64,000 nucleotides of DNA, from the NCBI GenBank assembly GCA_032622095.1, contig CP136063.1:177733956-177797955 (forward strand), given 5' to 3'. This document shows, piece after piece, positions 19,884-28,689 of the stretch. Origin of the DNA: Siphonodentalium dalli. Lineage: Eukaryota > Mollusca > Scaphopoda > Gadilida > Siphonodentaliidae. Below the pieces are notes generated by a model. That model saw only the letters and a program-made list of their open reading frames with translations, ran no database searches and was not told the DNA's origin. A program made the position numbers and the translations under genes. The first letter of the stretch is position 1. Each line of letters begins with the position of its first letter.

Positions 19884-22800
19884 TGACGAGTTTTCGTTTT
19901 GTGTACACCGATCTGAAAGTTTTGGTTTGACACTCACTAATCAGTTGATGGTACTTTTGTCTTTTAATTCTGGAAGGATACTCAACAACAGTTTTGAAAT
20001 TTTCACGATCATTAACACATTGTACCATTGTTTCAAAATTAACTTTTTGACTTGTGCTGTAATCAAGAGTGATACCTTTTACCTTACATTTGGTGTATCT
20101 TCTCCCATCTTTGATGTATTCATATCCGTAGTTCTTTGGCCCAAGTCCAACAAATTTGACAATCTTTGCATCTGGATGTTCGTCGCTCCATTTCCCCAAT
20201 CTTCCTTCGATAGTTTTGATGTTCTTCTTTGATGGATCACTGACATACATACAGCTGTCTGTATCAAAATACAGCACTCTATCTCCAAGTTTTTTAAAAA
20301 CTTTATACAATTGTAATCTTGCATACGGTGTAACAAAAGAAGCAACAACAACATTTGCTGAATGATGAGGTTCAATATTATCTAAAATATCAACATAATT
20401 TATCAGAATGAATTTGTCACCATCAAGAAGTGTAACATTTTGAACAATTATATTGTTACTAGTAAGCAATTCAAAATAACGTGATGGCTTATCCACATAC
20501 TCTGTTTTTGACATAAGATTTCTTTGTGCATTCTTACCCCATATACAATTAATCATAATTTTAGATATTTGGCGTTTTCCTGGATTCTTCTCGATGTTCT
20601 CCAATTTTATACCCTCAGCTGCATAATAATCCTGTACAAACTTTTGCTTCTGTTCTTCTGTCTCAACACCAAATGGATAACCACTACATTCCTGTTTGAT
20701 CTTTAGATGTTTGTCGATATAGGATTTGTATATTTCATCTGTCCAATCTGTCCAATGCCAAATTTGGTACACATCAAGTATTTTGTAGCCAACATCCATT
20801 GCTTTGAATAATTCTGGCGTGGTCCACACTCCGGTTATAGCTCGATCTTCTTCTGAATGGTTACATGTCTCGTTCTCATTGATGGCACAAGTGTTGCACA
20901 AAGTAAAAACCATTTTGTTGTAACAATGAATCGGTAGAACTGGAATATACAATTTCGATGCTGGTAAAATTGTACATTTAACAAGTCCCGCATAGTCTCT
21001 AATGTGTTCTTGATCGATCTGCTCTTGGCTCAAAATTTCTGGATGTCCAACAGGGTAGAATTTATATTTGTTGCAAAATGGATACAACGAACACACATCG
21101 ATGAACATGATTTCTTTTGTGCAATCTTGATCAATTTCCTCGTACAATTTGATGGCATTTGTACGTCCACCAAACAATGCTTCTCTTGGCAAAATGGGGT
21201 CTCGATGTTTGTAGAAAGATTCCATTTGTTGTTTGAATTTCACATCCGATTTCATTCTTTCGTCGATCTGATGCCCCCAAATTGATTCAACTCTGTAACC
21301 AAGACTTTCCAGTTCATCTTTCTTCTGTTGAGTTCTTGTATATAATTCTTCCATGGTGAGCATCGTATAGGGATTCTTGTATTGTCTGTTGTTGTAACAT
21401 TTTGGACATCCATGAAACAGACATCCATTCATCTCAAAAACTGTTCTTGTGGCTTCCTCATATCCATCGACGTAGTGTCCACCAATCTTGATTTCTCCTC
21501 CATTCAAAGCATGCTTAATTGTTATCATACGTGACAATGATATATGTTGAAGCCAACGTATCGCTTTCATGGAATAGTTTTTAGCACATGGGTATCCACC
21601 ATCTGGAATGATTCCAATTGTTTTCTCTGGCATTGAATTCTTCCTCCATGCCAAATTGCAAACTTGCGCCAATGTTATTGACTCAATGAACGGGTCAATC
21701 TGTTCTGTTTCCAATATGTATTTCCTGATATTTCCACATCCACGGCGAAGAATATCCACGTCTGATTTGCAGTACTTCTCCATCTCTTCTTGGAAGTTGA
21801 ATATCACGTAATTTTCTATTTTCTCATTGTACCATTCAAAGAATTTCTCTCGATTTTCCACGCTCATCATGTCTGGTTTGTAGTAATCAGAAGCCAAGTA
21901 AGGTCCAATGTAATTTTGAAACTTTGGTGAATTCGCCCAATGTGGAAAGTGTCCTTTCGCCATCTCATTCAGCTGAAAAGTTTGTGGAAACTTTGAAAGC
22001 GGCATCATCAGAAAACTCAGAGAATCAATAACTTTCACGCTGTTGCATTTTAAACTGAGAATTTTGTTTCCATTCATGATCAGTTCTGGTTTATGAATTC
22101 CACTTTGTATGAGTGCTTGAAGTAGAAACTGTGCATCGTATCCCTGAGCATTATGTGCTATTGCAACACATCCTTTGTGATCTTGGTGGAATAACCAGTT
22201 TGTGAAGTCTGTTAAAACGTTGTCACCCTTGAATACAAATTCTCTGGAATCCGGTCCGCATGTTTCACATTTTTCTTCGATAGGTTTGCACATGCAATCT
22301 CCACAAGCGGTATGTGCAACACAGAAGTTTGGAATATGAACACCTGTGTCTTGTCTGCATTCAAAGTCAAAGAATACATATGGAATCTTTGCAGGTTTCT
22401 TTTCCGGTGATTCATATTTTGGAATGTAGCACCTGTGATCTGCTTCAACGATTTCTTTGCAATGTTTGCATTTCTTCAACCCCGCACATATATGTCTGCT
22501 TGATTTATTGGTGAGAATTTCTTCATCACAATTGTTGCATAGTTGAACCAAATCACATATTTTTCTTTTCTGTTTTCCTTCCGTCTTCAAATGGTTGTCG
22601 AAACAAGATTTACTTCTGAATGATCGTCGACACGTTCTACACTTCACCCAATTTGTGAAATTACACTGTGTCAATGACCAGCATGCACAAACAAATCTGC
22701 ATCGATGATCGCCACGACTTTTGAATCCAATGTCACAGAATTCGCAGTAGTAGACGGTGCCTAGCAATCCTTTGATTGATGTTATGGTGTCGAAGTGATT

Positions 22801-23806
22801 GTTGTTGTAGTAGATGTGTACACATTTGCTCTCCGAACACATTTCTGCAGGTTCAAATAGAAATCCAGCGCCAGCAAATTCATTGTGAATTTTCACAACA
22901 TATTCTGGATACAATATTTCTTGAATCTTGTGGAACTCATTGATACTGCAAACTGTATCGTGTGGAATGCCAGCACGGTTGAGTAGATTTTTTGCTGCAT
23001 CTGTTTGTGCTGTGTATATTGATTGTCTTATTCTTTTCCATTTCTTTGACCAGCACGCAGATCCATCACTATCTGCCTTACACATTCCGACGACAATAGA
23101 TCTTGCCATACACATCATCAGCATTTTCAATCCGGACAATACTTCTTTTTACTTTTGTCAGCTTGTTCTTGTCTGCAAATGGTCCATAATGTAGTGAGTG
23201 TCGTGTACCACCTTCCGGAATATCTGTAACGAAGATTTCGAAATTGAGTGCACCGTCATGAATTGTAAAGTCTGCATTTGATTGAACCACATTTTGAATA
23301 TTATCCATGAGTGTCCCACCATTCAATTCACTGGCTTTTGTGAATGGAATGAAAATGCTCATATCAAGTCCTGGATGATTTATCGTAACTCTGATTCTTG
23401 TCTTCTCATTTGCTGAACATTTCTGTTTCAATTCTTCTGTCAACTTCTCAAATATCTCTGGAATGTTCTCGATTGGATCTGTAAATTTCTCGAATTTCAC
23501 ACCAAATTGTCGTGCTGCTGATTTAAATTTTCTGGAAAATTTCTCCGAGTTCAGCTCCAATTTGAAATATTTTGTTGGATTGAACACAACACGCTCTCTA
23601 GCCAGACTTCTCTTTCTCTTCCCACCAATTTCTCTATTCTGTCTTCGACCGCGTCCAATCTGCCCATCACTAGAACTTTCTTCACTTTCTGCCCCATCAG
23701 TTTCCATATCACTCTCTTCAATAACTGCAGGCCTTGGTCTTTTTCTAACAATATCTTCTTCGCTGGTGGCGTCGTCTGAAACAGGTCTTTTAATTCTCTT
23801 AAACAT
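19846..23806 (-). pseudogene. polB: Polinton protein-primed family B DNA polymerase, one frameshift
   Basis: About 1,320 codons. The N-terminal frame starts at 23806 (MFKRIKRPVSDD), has a low-complexity acidic/basic leader, and ends at 23078. The main frame (19846 to ~23120) continues with a Cys/His-rich zinc region, then 3'-5' exonuclease blocks DFE (~residue 258), HNAQGYDAQF and YCKSDVDIL. Polymerase motifs A (DVCSLYP, ~684), B region (INCIWGKNAQ, ~865) and C (YFDTDS, ~959) follow. All catalytic carboxylates are present. A frameshift between about 23100 and 23120 splits the gene. The family replicates linear genomes by protein priming. Expression probably starts at the TATA box near 23890. 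Confidence 0.85.
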
Positions 23807-23870
23807 TTTTGTCTTGAGTTTTGTCAGCAAAAAATATTGCGACTGGCTTCTTCGGAGTTGAAGTGTAAAG

Positions 23871-23938
23871 TGTAGAATTACACCTGCTTTTATAGCATTC
23901 GATGCATTCGATGCTATAAAAGCAGGTGTAATTCTACA
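23871..23938. promoter_or_regulatory. Perfect 28-bp inverted repeat forming a bidirectional TATA promoter
   Basis: Arms 23871-23898 and 23911-23938 are exact reverse complements around a 12-bp loop. Each arm contains TATAAAAGCAGG, oriented outward. The minus-strand TATA lies ~80 bp before the PolB ATG; the plus-strand TATA lies ~200 bp before the ATG of the accessory gene at 24117. The symmetry suggests balanced divergent transcription of PolB and the accessory module. The hairpin could also form in single-stranded DNA. Confidence 0.7.
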
Positions 23939-24123
23939 TGAATTTAATCTATAACATATCGAAATGGTGAAACTAACAGATAATGCACTGAAAAGAAACA
24001 CAACATCAGGAAACATTTGTCATTCTTAACGTCAAAGTATTATGTGCTTTCTCTACCGCCCGCGCAATCGTGATACAAGTTCAAGACGGATCTTCAGACT
24101 TATTCTGCATTCAAAGATGACTG
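23937..24123 (+). promoter_or_regulatory. Duplicated leader/promoter block, copy 1
   Basis: Highly similar to 25859-26047. Shared stretches include TGAATTTAATCTATAACAT, GATAATGCACTGAAAAG, TTATGTGCTTTCTCTACCGC and TTCTGCATTCAAAG up to ATGACTGC. Both copies end at the start codon of a plus-strand gene, so the block probably holds promoter and 5' leader. Confidence 0.8.
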
Positions 24124-24335
24124 CAATACCCGAACCCTTGATGGCGATACTGAGAGGAACTATGGGGATAACACCGCAGATAAAGTGGGGCAGGTACGCA
24201 AGAGAAGTGACCGACCGTTCAAAGCTGATCATGCAAAAAAGAACAGCAACCATACCAACAGAGTCTAGCTGTCCTGTTTTATCTGAGGCGGGGCAACAAA
24301 AGCAAAATTCTCACTCTGAGAAAATTGGGGAGTGA
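24117..24335 (+). CDS. Short accessory Polinton ORF 1 (unknown)
   Basis: A 72-residue frame. The start is chosen at 24117 because the identical context (CATTCAAAGATGACTGC) opens the gene at 26041. The peptide is basic and Thr/Ser-rich with no recognisable domain (starts MTAIPEPLMAILRGTMGI). A histone-type stem-loop begins 21 bp after the stop, with a second one just behind it. It may be the truncated partner of the OTU-like gene, since they share leader and first three residues (MTA), but the rest differs. Function unknown. Confidence 0.5.
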   Translation: MTAIPEPLMAILRGTMGITPQIKWGRYAREVTDRSKLIMQKRTATIPTESSCPVLSEAGQQKQNSHSEKIGE

Positions 24336-24355
24336 ATTTTGATGTCGTACAAAAC

Positions 24356-24371
24356 GGCCCTTTTCAGGGCC
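24356..24371 (+). terminator. Histone-type mRNA 3' stem-loop 1
   Basis: GGCCCTTTTCAGGGCC: a 6-bp GC-rich stem with a UUUC loop, matching the metazoan histone mRNA 3' consensus exactly. It is preceded by AAAAC and followed by an A-rich tract, as in histone genes. It lies 21 bp after the stop of the 24117 gene. Confidence 0.75.
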
Positions 24372-24382
24372 AAAACAAAAAC

Positions 24383-24398
24383 GGTTCTTTTCAGGACC
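24383..24398 (+). terminator. Histone-type mRNA 3' stem-loop 2
   Basis: GGTTCTTTTCAGGACC: same geometry as stem-loop 1 (one G-U pair in the stem, identical UUUC loop), preceded by AAAAAC and followed by AACCAA. It lies 11 bp after stem-loop 1. Nothing else was seen in 24399-24608, which is AT-rich. Confidence 0.65.
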
Positions 24399-24608
24399 AA
24401 CCAATTTTTTCAAAAAGAAAAACTTTTAGCATTGCTTAAGAACTAATAATGTTCATTGTACCCTATGTTTCGTTTTGAAAAAATCACGCCACGAATAATT
24501 TAAAACAAAATATACTTGCAAATATTTGTTGTTGAATAAATTATGAAATGAACAATCGTGTTTTGTTTTTTTCAGCTATGAAAGAGTAACCTTTTGGGAA
24601 ATGTGTGT

Positions 24609-24624
24609 GGCCCTGAAAAGGGCC
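24609..24624 (-). terminator. Histone-type mRNA 3' stem-loop 3
   Basis: Being almost symmetrical, the stem could be read on either strand. Only the minus strand gives the UUUC loop (GGCCCTTTTCAGGGCC), preceded by AAAAC. It lies 22 bp after the stop of the minus-strand gene at 24647. That fixes its orientation. Confidence 0.75.
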
Positions 24625-24646
24625 GTTTTAAATTTATCATCTGACT

Positions 24647-25135
24647 TTAACACCGTTTTGTGTTTTTCTTATATCTTGACATATCTTTCCCATGAGAACC
24701 GAGAGCTTTTGCGAATTCATCACAATTCTCTGTATCTCTAGATTCTTTACAAGGAAGATGAAATCTGACTTTTGTCTCAGTAGAAGCCTTCATGACACTC
24801 TTAGGTTGTTTTTCTTTCGTCGCCGATGATTTTGCTTTTTTGATCTGTTTCTGCTCTTTCGATCTCTCAACATCATGAACCCTGATTGGGATATCTATCT
24901 GTTCTGCAACGAAACGAAGATTCACTTTCACTTCTTGATGCGTTACTTGCGTTTTCACGTCAATATCCCTGCGAAGACATCTCAGTTCATCTAAAATCGC
25001 TTTTAAAATGAGTGTATCACCACCTATAGTCATTGTCGTATTAGCTTGGACTGTTGACTGTGGCGCAGCATATGTATTCTGTGCAACAGGACTACTGTAT
25101 ATCTCACTCTGAAGAAATTCTGTTAACGGATCCAT
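24647..25135 (-). CDS. Accessory Polinton protein, coiled/basic (unknown)
   Basis: About 162 residues from ATG 25133-25135 (MDPLTEFLQSEIYSS). A Ser/Thr/Gln-rich N-terminus is followed by a predicted helical segment (TLILKAILDELRCLRRDIDV, then HQEVKVNLRFVAEQ) that could coil. A Lys-rich region and a basic C-terminus end the protein. No family is recognised. Convergent with the gene at 24117; the 210-bp gap between them holds histone-type stem-loops on both sides. DNA binding or virion packing would fit the charge but is inference. Confidence 0.5.
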   Translation of the reverse strand: MDPLTEFLQSEIYSSPVAQNTYAAPQSTVQANTTMTIGGDTLILKAILDELRCLRRDIDVKTQVTHQEVKVNLRFVAEQIDIPIRVHDVERSKEQKQIKKAKSSATKEKQPKSVMKASTETKVRFHLPCKESRDTENCDEFAKALGSHGKDMSRYKKNTKRC

Positions 25136-25193
25136 CTCTTGATAGCAATGCAATGTAAGGTTGATCAAATTCGAAAATATTTGTATACATTTG

Positions 25194-25745
25194 ACACGGG
25201 CGACAATGAAATCACATGTCGCATTGGCGTTAAAATTGACAAATATTTCCTGCCGTTGTGTTTTTTCAGAGACGGATCAACATGCATATTTTTCTTGATC
25301 ATTATTGCATAGCGATCAAACAAATGTTTTTAATTTCGTTAGATCATTATCTATTATTTGGTACACATGATTGATATATTTATTACCTCGTTAGGAAAAT
25401 ATGGAATGTTTTTCTAGTTTTTGTTTTTGGAATTGTACATATTTCATACATAAAACTGAACACAAGATTGTTACACGGGCGTCAATGAAAACACAACGCA
25501 TCGAACTTAAAAATTGACAAGTATTTCCTCAAGTTGTGTTTTTTCAGAGACGGATCAACATGCATATTTTTCTTGATCATTATTGTATAGCGATCAAACA
25601 AATGTTTTTAATTTCGTTAGATCATTATCTATTATTTGGTACACATGATTGATATATTTGTTACCTCGTTAGGAAAATATGGAATGTTTTTCTAGTTTTT
25701 GTTTTTGGAATTGTACATATTTTATACATAAAAACTGAACACAAG
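25194..25745 (+). repeat. Tandem duplication, 279-bp period, inside the Polinton
   Basis: Units 25194-25466 and 25473-25745 match almost exactly over their last ~200 bp (from CAGAGACGGATCAACATGC to ACTGAACACAAG) and less well over the first ~70 bp. The array sits between the divergent starts of the minus-strand gene (25135) and the OTU-like gene (26041). It may therefore carry control sequence. No open frame spans it. Confidence 0.9.
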
Positions 25746-25858
25746 AAACATACTGAACATTTTTATTGATCATTGCATTTGATAACTTTACTTGGTCATC
25801 GTTTATGAACGAAGATGAATTCATATATTAAAACATCTTAATTAATTGCATATACTAT

Positions 25859-26047
25859 CATGAATTTAATCTATAACATATCGAAATGGTGAAACTAACA
25901 GATAATGCACTGAAAAGAAACACAACGTCGGGAAACATTTGTCATTTTTAACGTCAAAGTGTTATGTGCTTTCTCTACCGCCCGCACAATCGTGATATAT
26001 GTTCAAGCACGGCAGCGAATAATTTATTCTGCATTCAAAGATGACTG
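25859..26047 (+). promoter_or_regulatory. Duplicated leader/promoter block, copy 2
   Basis: Second copy of the block at 23937-24123, ending at the ATG of the OTU-like gene. Most differences cluster in the last 50 bp before the start codon. Unlike copy 1 it is not preceded by the TATA-bearing inverted repeat, so any promoter must lie in the block or in the AT-rich sequence before it. Confidence 0.75.
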
Positions 26048-26505
26048 CTGTAAACATAACCGATCTTGACGAGATAATGGTCCGTGTGGTATACTGTAAA
26101 GCAGTGTACGGCGAAGAAATATCTCTATTTTGGAAGGCACTCAGCATTGGGATTTACGGGACGACCGATGGATGGATGGTTCTGAGAGATGCGGCCGTTG
26201 ACCTGTACTACACAGAGAGGGACGAACTTGGTGCGTCGGCACAAGACTTACGACACTCACCACTTTTGGCCGAATCAAGATTGATGGTTGAATTAGCGGC
26301 GACTGTTATACAGCGACCTATCGTCATGTTTGATGCTACCAAAGGCGGCTACAAATCAACACCAAGATTCAAGTCATCAATACCTCTAGTGTGGATCCCC
26401 CACGTTTGCCACGAGCATTATTGTGAATGCGAAATATGGATGAGGAGAGGAGACAAATCAATTGAAGTTTTGGCGAACAAAGAAGTTCAATGTGGCGGAT
26501 TCTAA
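26041..26505 (+). CDS. OTU-like protein, catalytic Cys position replaced by Ser
   Basis: A 154-residue intact frame. Residues ~24-55 (EEISLFWKALSIGIYGTTDG, then LRDAAVDLYY) follow the signature of OTU cysteine proteases (deubiquitinases): G-x-C-LF-x-A-(L/I)S-x-x-(I/L)YG...LR. Here the Cys position reads Ser. The later LMVELAATVIQRPIVMFD matches the family's (E)LxALAxxLxRPIxVF block. A His-Tyr pair near the end (CHEHYCECE) sits where the catalytic His is expected. Known OTU proteins edit ubiquitin; this one may only bind it. It ends 20 bp before a histone-type stem-loop. The assignment rests on motif order and needs a profile search. Confidence 0.5.
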   Translation: MTAVNITDLDEIMVRVVYCKAVYGEEISLFWKALSIGIYGTTDGWMVLRDAAVDLYYTERDELGASAQDLRHSPLLAESRLMVELAATVIQRPIVMFDATKGGYKSTPRFKSSIPLVWIPHVCHEHYCECEIWMRRGDKSIEVLANKEVQCGGF

Positions 26506-26524
26506 ACTATAACAAAAATAAAAC

Positions 26525-26540
26525 GGCCCTTTTCAGGGCC
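26525..26540 (+). terminator. Histone-type mRNA 3' stem-loop 4
   Basis: GGCCCTTTTCAGGGCC again, preceded by AAAAC and followed by ACTAAC, 20 bp after the stop of the OTU-like gene. Identical to stem-loops 1 and 3. Confidence 0.75.
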
Positions 26541-26617
26541 ACTAACTGATCGAAAAGATACTCTTGATAGCTAATTGATATTTTCCAAAGTGAGATTTTC
26601 CTTTTGAAAAAAATAAT

Positions 26618-26971
26618 TCTAAGTCCATTTTCATTTTTTCGATCAGAAATGTCACATCAGTGACAGGAACATCTATCCTCAGGGGGGAACTATGGCCCAG
26701 TACCCCCCCCCAGACATGGTCACTATGGCCCAGTACCCCCAGACATGGTCACTATGGCCCAGTACCCCCCCAGACATGGGCACTATGGCCCAGTATCCCT
26801 CCAGACATGGGCACTATGGCCCAGTGGGCCATAGTGCCCATGTCTGGGGGGTACTGGGCCATAGTGCCCATGTCTGGGGGGTACTGGGTCATAGTGACCA
26901 TGTCTGGGGGGTACTGGGCCATAGTGGCCATGTCTGGGGGGTACTGGGCCATAGTGCCCCCCATTACTACT
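26618..26971 (-). repeat. Polinton right terminal inverted repeat
   Basis: The inner unique part (26618-26690) pairs with the left repeat. The outer part is about five forward and four to five inverted units of the same ~30-bp minisatellite, meeting head-to-head at about 26825. It ends in CCATTACTACT. It is ~110 bp longer than the left copy through extra units. Confidence 0.9.
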
Positions 26972-26977
26972 GTTAGT
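26972..26977. repeat. Polinton target-site duplication, right copy
   Basis: GTTAGT, identical to 11362-11367. The flank that follows (26978-27251) shows no recognisable gene. Confidence 0.9.
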
Positions 26978-27251
26978 CTCACTTTGCAGACATGCGGCAG
27001 GGGATTAACTCAAGGTGCGACCGTTTGTGTTGTTACAACGCTGGCAATTATATATCTTTATTGCCTCCTCTATGGAGAGATTATATCAACATTATATTAC
27101 ACAAAATACATACAATTGAGAACAAAAAAATATACATATGTACATCCCGCCTAAATTGGGGAATATACAATCTTTAATAGACCTAGACACGGTGTCTGGC
27201 TGTAGCCTTGTTGTGGACACAATCGAACATCCGGTAGCATGTTCAATAGAG

Positions 27252-27770
27252 TCAGTATTTCAGAATTCCCTTCACAATGTTGCAGGCATGAAGAAGGAAG
27301 ACGGCAGCGTCGACGATGAGGTCTCCGACATTAGGCAGAGTATTTGTTCGTTCCAAAATGTTTACATTTCCTAGGAAGAGAGATGTAAGGGACTCCTCCG
27401 AGAGAGAAGCTAGAAACTGATATCCCTCTATATCGTACATATCAATCACTCTTTCCCAGAATATATCACGGAGGCGAATCAACACAGCTGCACGGCACTC
27501 AAACGTTACATGTATAATTTCATTAGTATACGTCGAACCACATTGAGCACAGAGCAGGTTATTTGAGTATGTGGTTTTGTTTAGAAGGATCACAAGGTGT
27601 CGTAGTTCTCTTGAACGGTGGCGGTTCCGCGACAGGAGATACCAGACGTCCCATAGAACGAGGGGGTCCGAGTGACACTGCAGAAAGAAAGACATATCTG
27701 GATCGCTAGTAACAGATTCCAACCACTCTGCCCTGTAGTAGGTTTCGATGTGCGTTTTGACGAGGTTCTT
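27252..27770 (-). pseudogene. C-terminal fragment of a non-LTR reverse transcriptase ORF
   Basis: A minus-strand frame with helical W/L-rich sequence (VLWDVWYLLSRNRHRSRELR), then the Cys/His finger LCAQCG...IIHVTFECRA, typical of the end of LINE ORF2 proteins. No reverse transcriptase motifs are present, and the coding similarity stops near 27770. This is a strongly 5'-truncated insertion, the usual fate of LINE copies. It differs in sequence from the LINE at 3-8 kb. Confidence 0.6.
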
Positions 27771-27835
27771 CTTGTTATACTAAGGCCACGGTAACCGGTG
27801 TCACTTGTTTTTCGCGCATATGTAACTAATTTGAT

Positions 27836-27910
27836 TTTTGAGACAGTGCAATTTTTTTTGGATTGGGTGGGAATCCCACCCAATCCAAAAAAAATTGCAC
27901 TGTCTCAAAA
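27836..27910. repeat. Perfect 37-bp hairpin between two transposon remnants
   Basis: Arms 27836-27872 and 27874-27910 are exact reverse complements with a single-base centre (core GGGTGGGAATCCCACCC, outer GAGACAGTGCAA). The right arm is part of the hAT-like coding exon below. The left arm therefore looks like an inverted copy of it, made by fold-back synthesis or rearrangement. Confidence 0.85.
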
Positions 27911-28546
27911 AAAGTTACCTCCAATTTTGTGACACATCTGAAGGTAAGTTTCCATTTCTATGTATTAGTTTTGTTTAATTCCATTGACATATAAATTCAG
28001 TCATATGGTGGTATTGGTATATGCATTGTTTATTGTCCCTTCTAATTTGCAACTGAATGACAAAGTGGGGACAAATCCCTGCCTCAATTAATAATCCCCC
28101 AATTAGCACTGTCTAGTGGCGGCATTGTGTTACCAGTAAGCTGGTGGCCACAAAGGCTAATTAAGTTTATGACTCTAATTAACAATCAGAGTGTTGATTA
28201 TCTCATTGTCCTTTACAATTGGCCTGGCTGTGTGTCTGGCTTACTGAGATAGTCTTATTCCCTTAATAATTAAATGATGGATACATGTGTGTTACTAAAA
28301 ATTATTTTCATTTTATAGCGAAAGCATCAAGATGTCTATGAATCCACAGTCACACAAGCACCATCAGCAAGTGATCAACAACCTACTAGGATCTTTCAGT
28401 ATGCAAAAACATCGGTCAAGAATGCCAAAGCATTGAAGATAGTTAGCAAAGTTCATAAATCTCTGATATCATTCCAATTTCTAGAAGATCAACCCGACTA
28501 CAAGCTGCCAATGCAACACGCTGGAATTTCCAGCTATAAATCATGA
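27875..28546 (+). pseudogene. hAT-like BED-finger transposase N-terminus, two exons, truncated
   Basis: Exon one (about 27875-27943) ends KKVTSNFVTHLK at a strong donor (GTAAGT, 27944). Exon two starts at 28319 after TTTTATAG and reads RKHQDVYESTVTQAPSAS. Together they give the TSN-x-x-x-HLKRKH pattern of BED zinc fingers that open hAT transposases. The frame ends at TGA 28544-28546, without the catalytic DDE region. The zinc-binding Cys pair upstream is mostly lost at the hairpin. Only a remnant remains; a domesticated BED protein cannot be excluded. Confidence 0.5.
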
Positions 28547-28689
28547 TTCGCTCAGTTCTACGAACACCTACACTCAACCAAGTGTGCTTCACTGTGTATT
28601 TAATCTTGCTTGTATTAAATTTATGTTTTGTTATCAAATAGAGTTTATATAAATAAAAAAGTGTTCCTACTTCAATGATGTGCTGAAAT

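Larger units (their letters stand above)
11368..26971 (-). mobile_element. Maverick/Polinton element, near complete, 15.6 kb
   Basis: Bounded by inverted repeats that begin AGTAGTAATGGGGGGCAC (right end ...CCATTACTACT) and by a perfect 6-bp GTTAGT duplication. It encodes the defining Polinton set: protein-primed PolB, retroviral-type integrase, packaging ATPase, adenovirus-type protease, and major and minor capsid proteins. Most genes read leftward from a promoter near 23.9 kb. A 2.5-kb accessory block with divergent and convergent genes lies at the right end. Multiple genes contain a single frameshift or nonsense codon, so this copy is probably not autonomous as sequenced. Confidence 0.95.

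Noticed and set aside
22212-22514. Frames on both strands opposite the PolB zinc region
   Set aside because: Shadows of the PolB frame; they lack motifs and start context.
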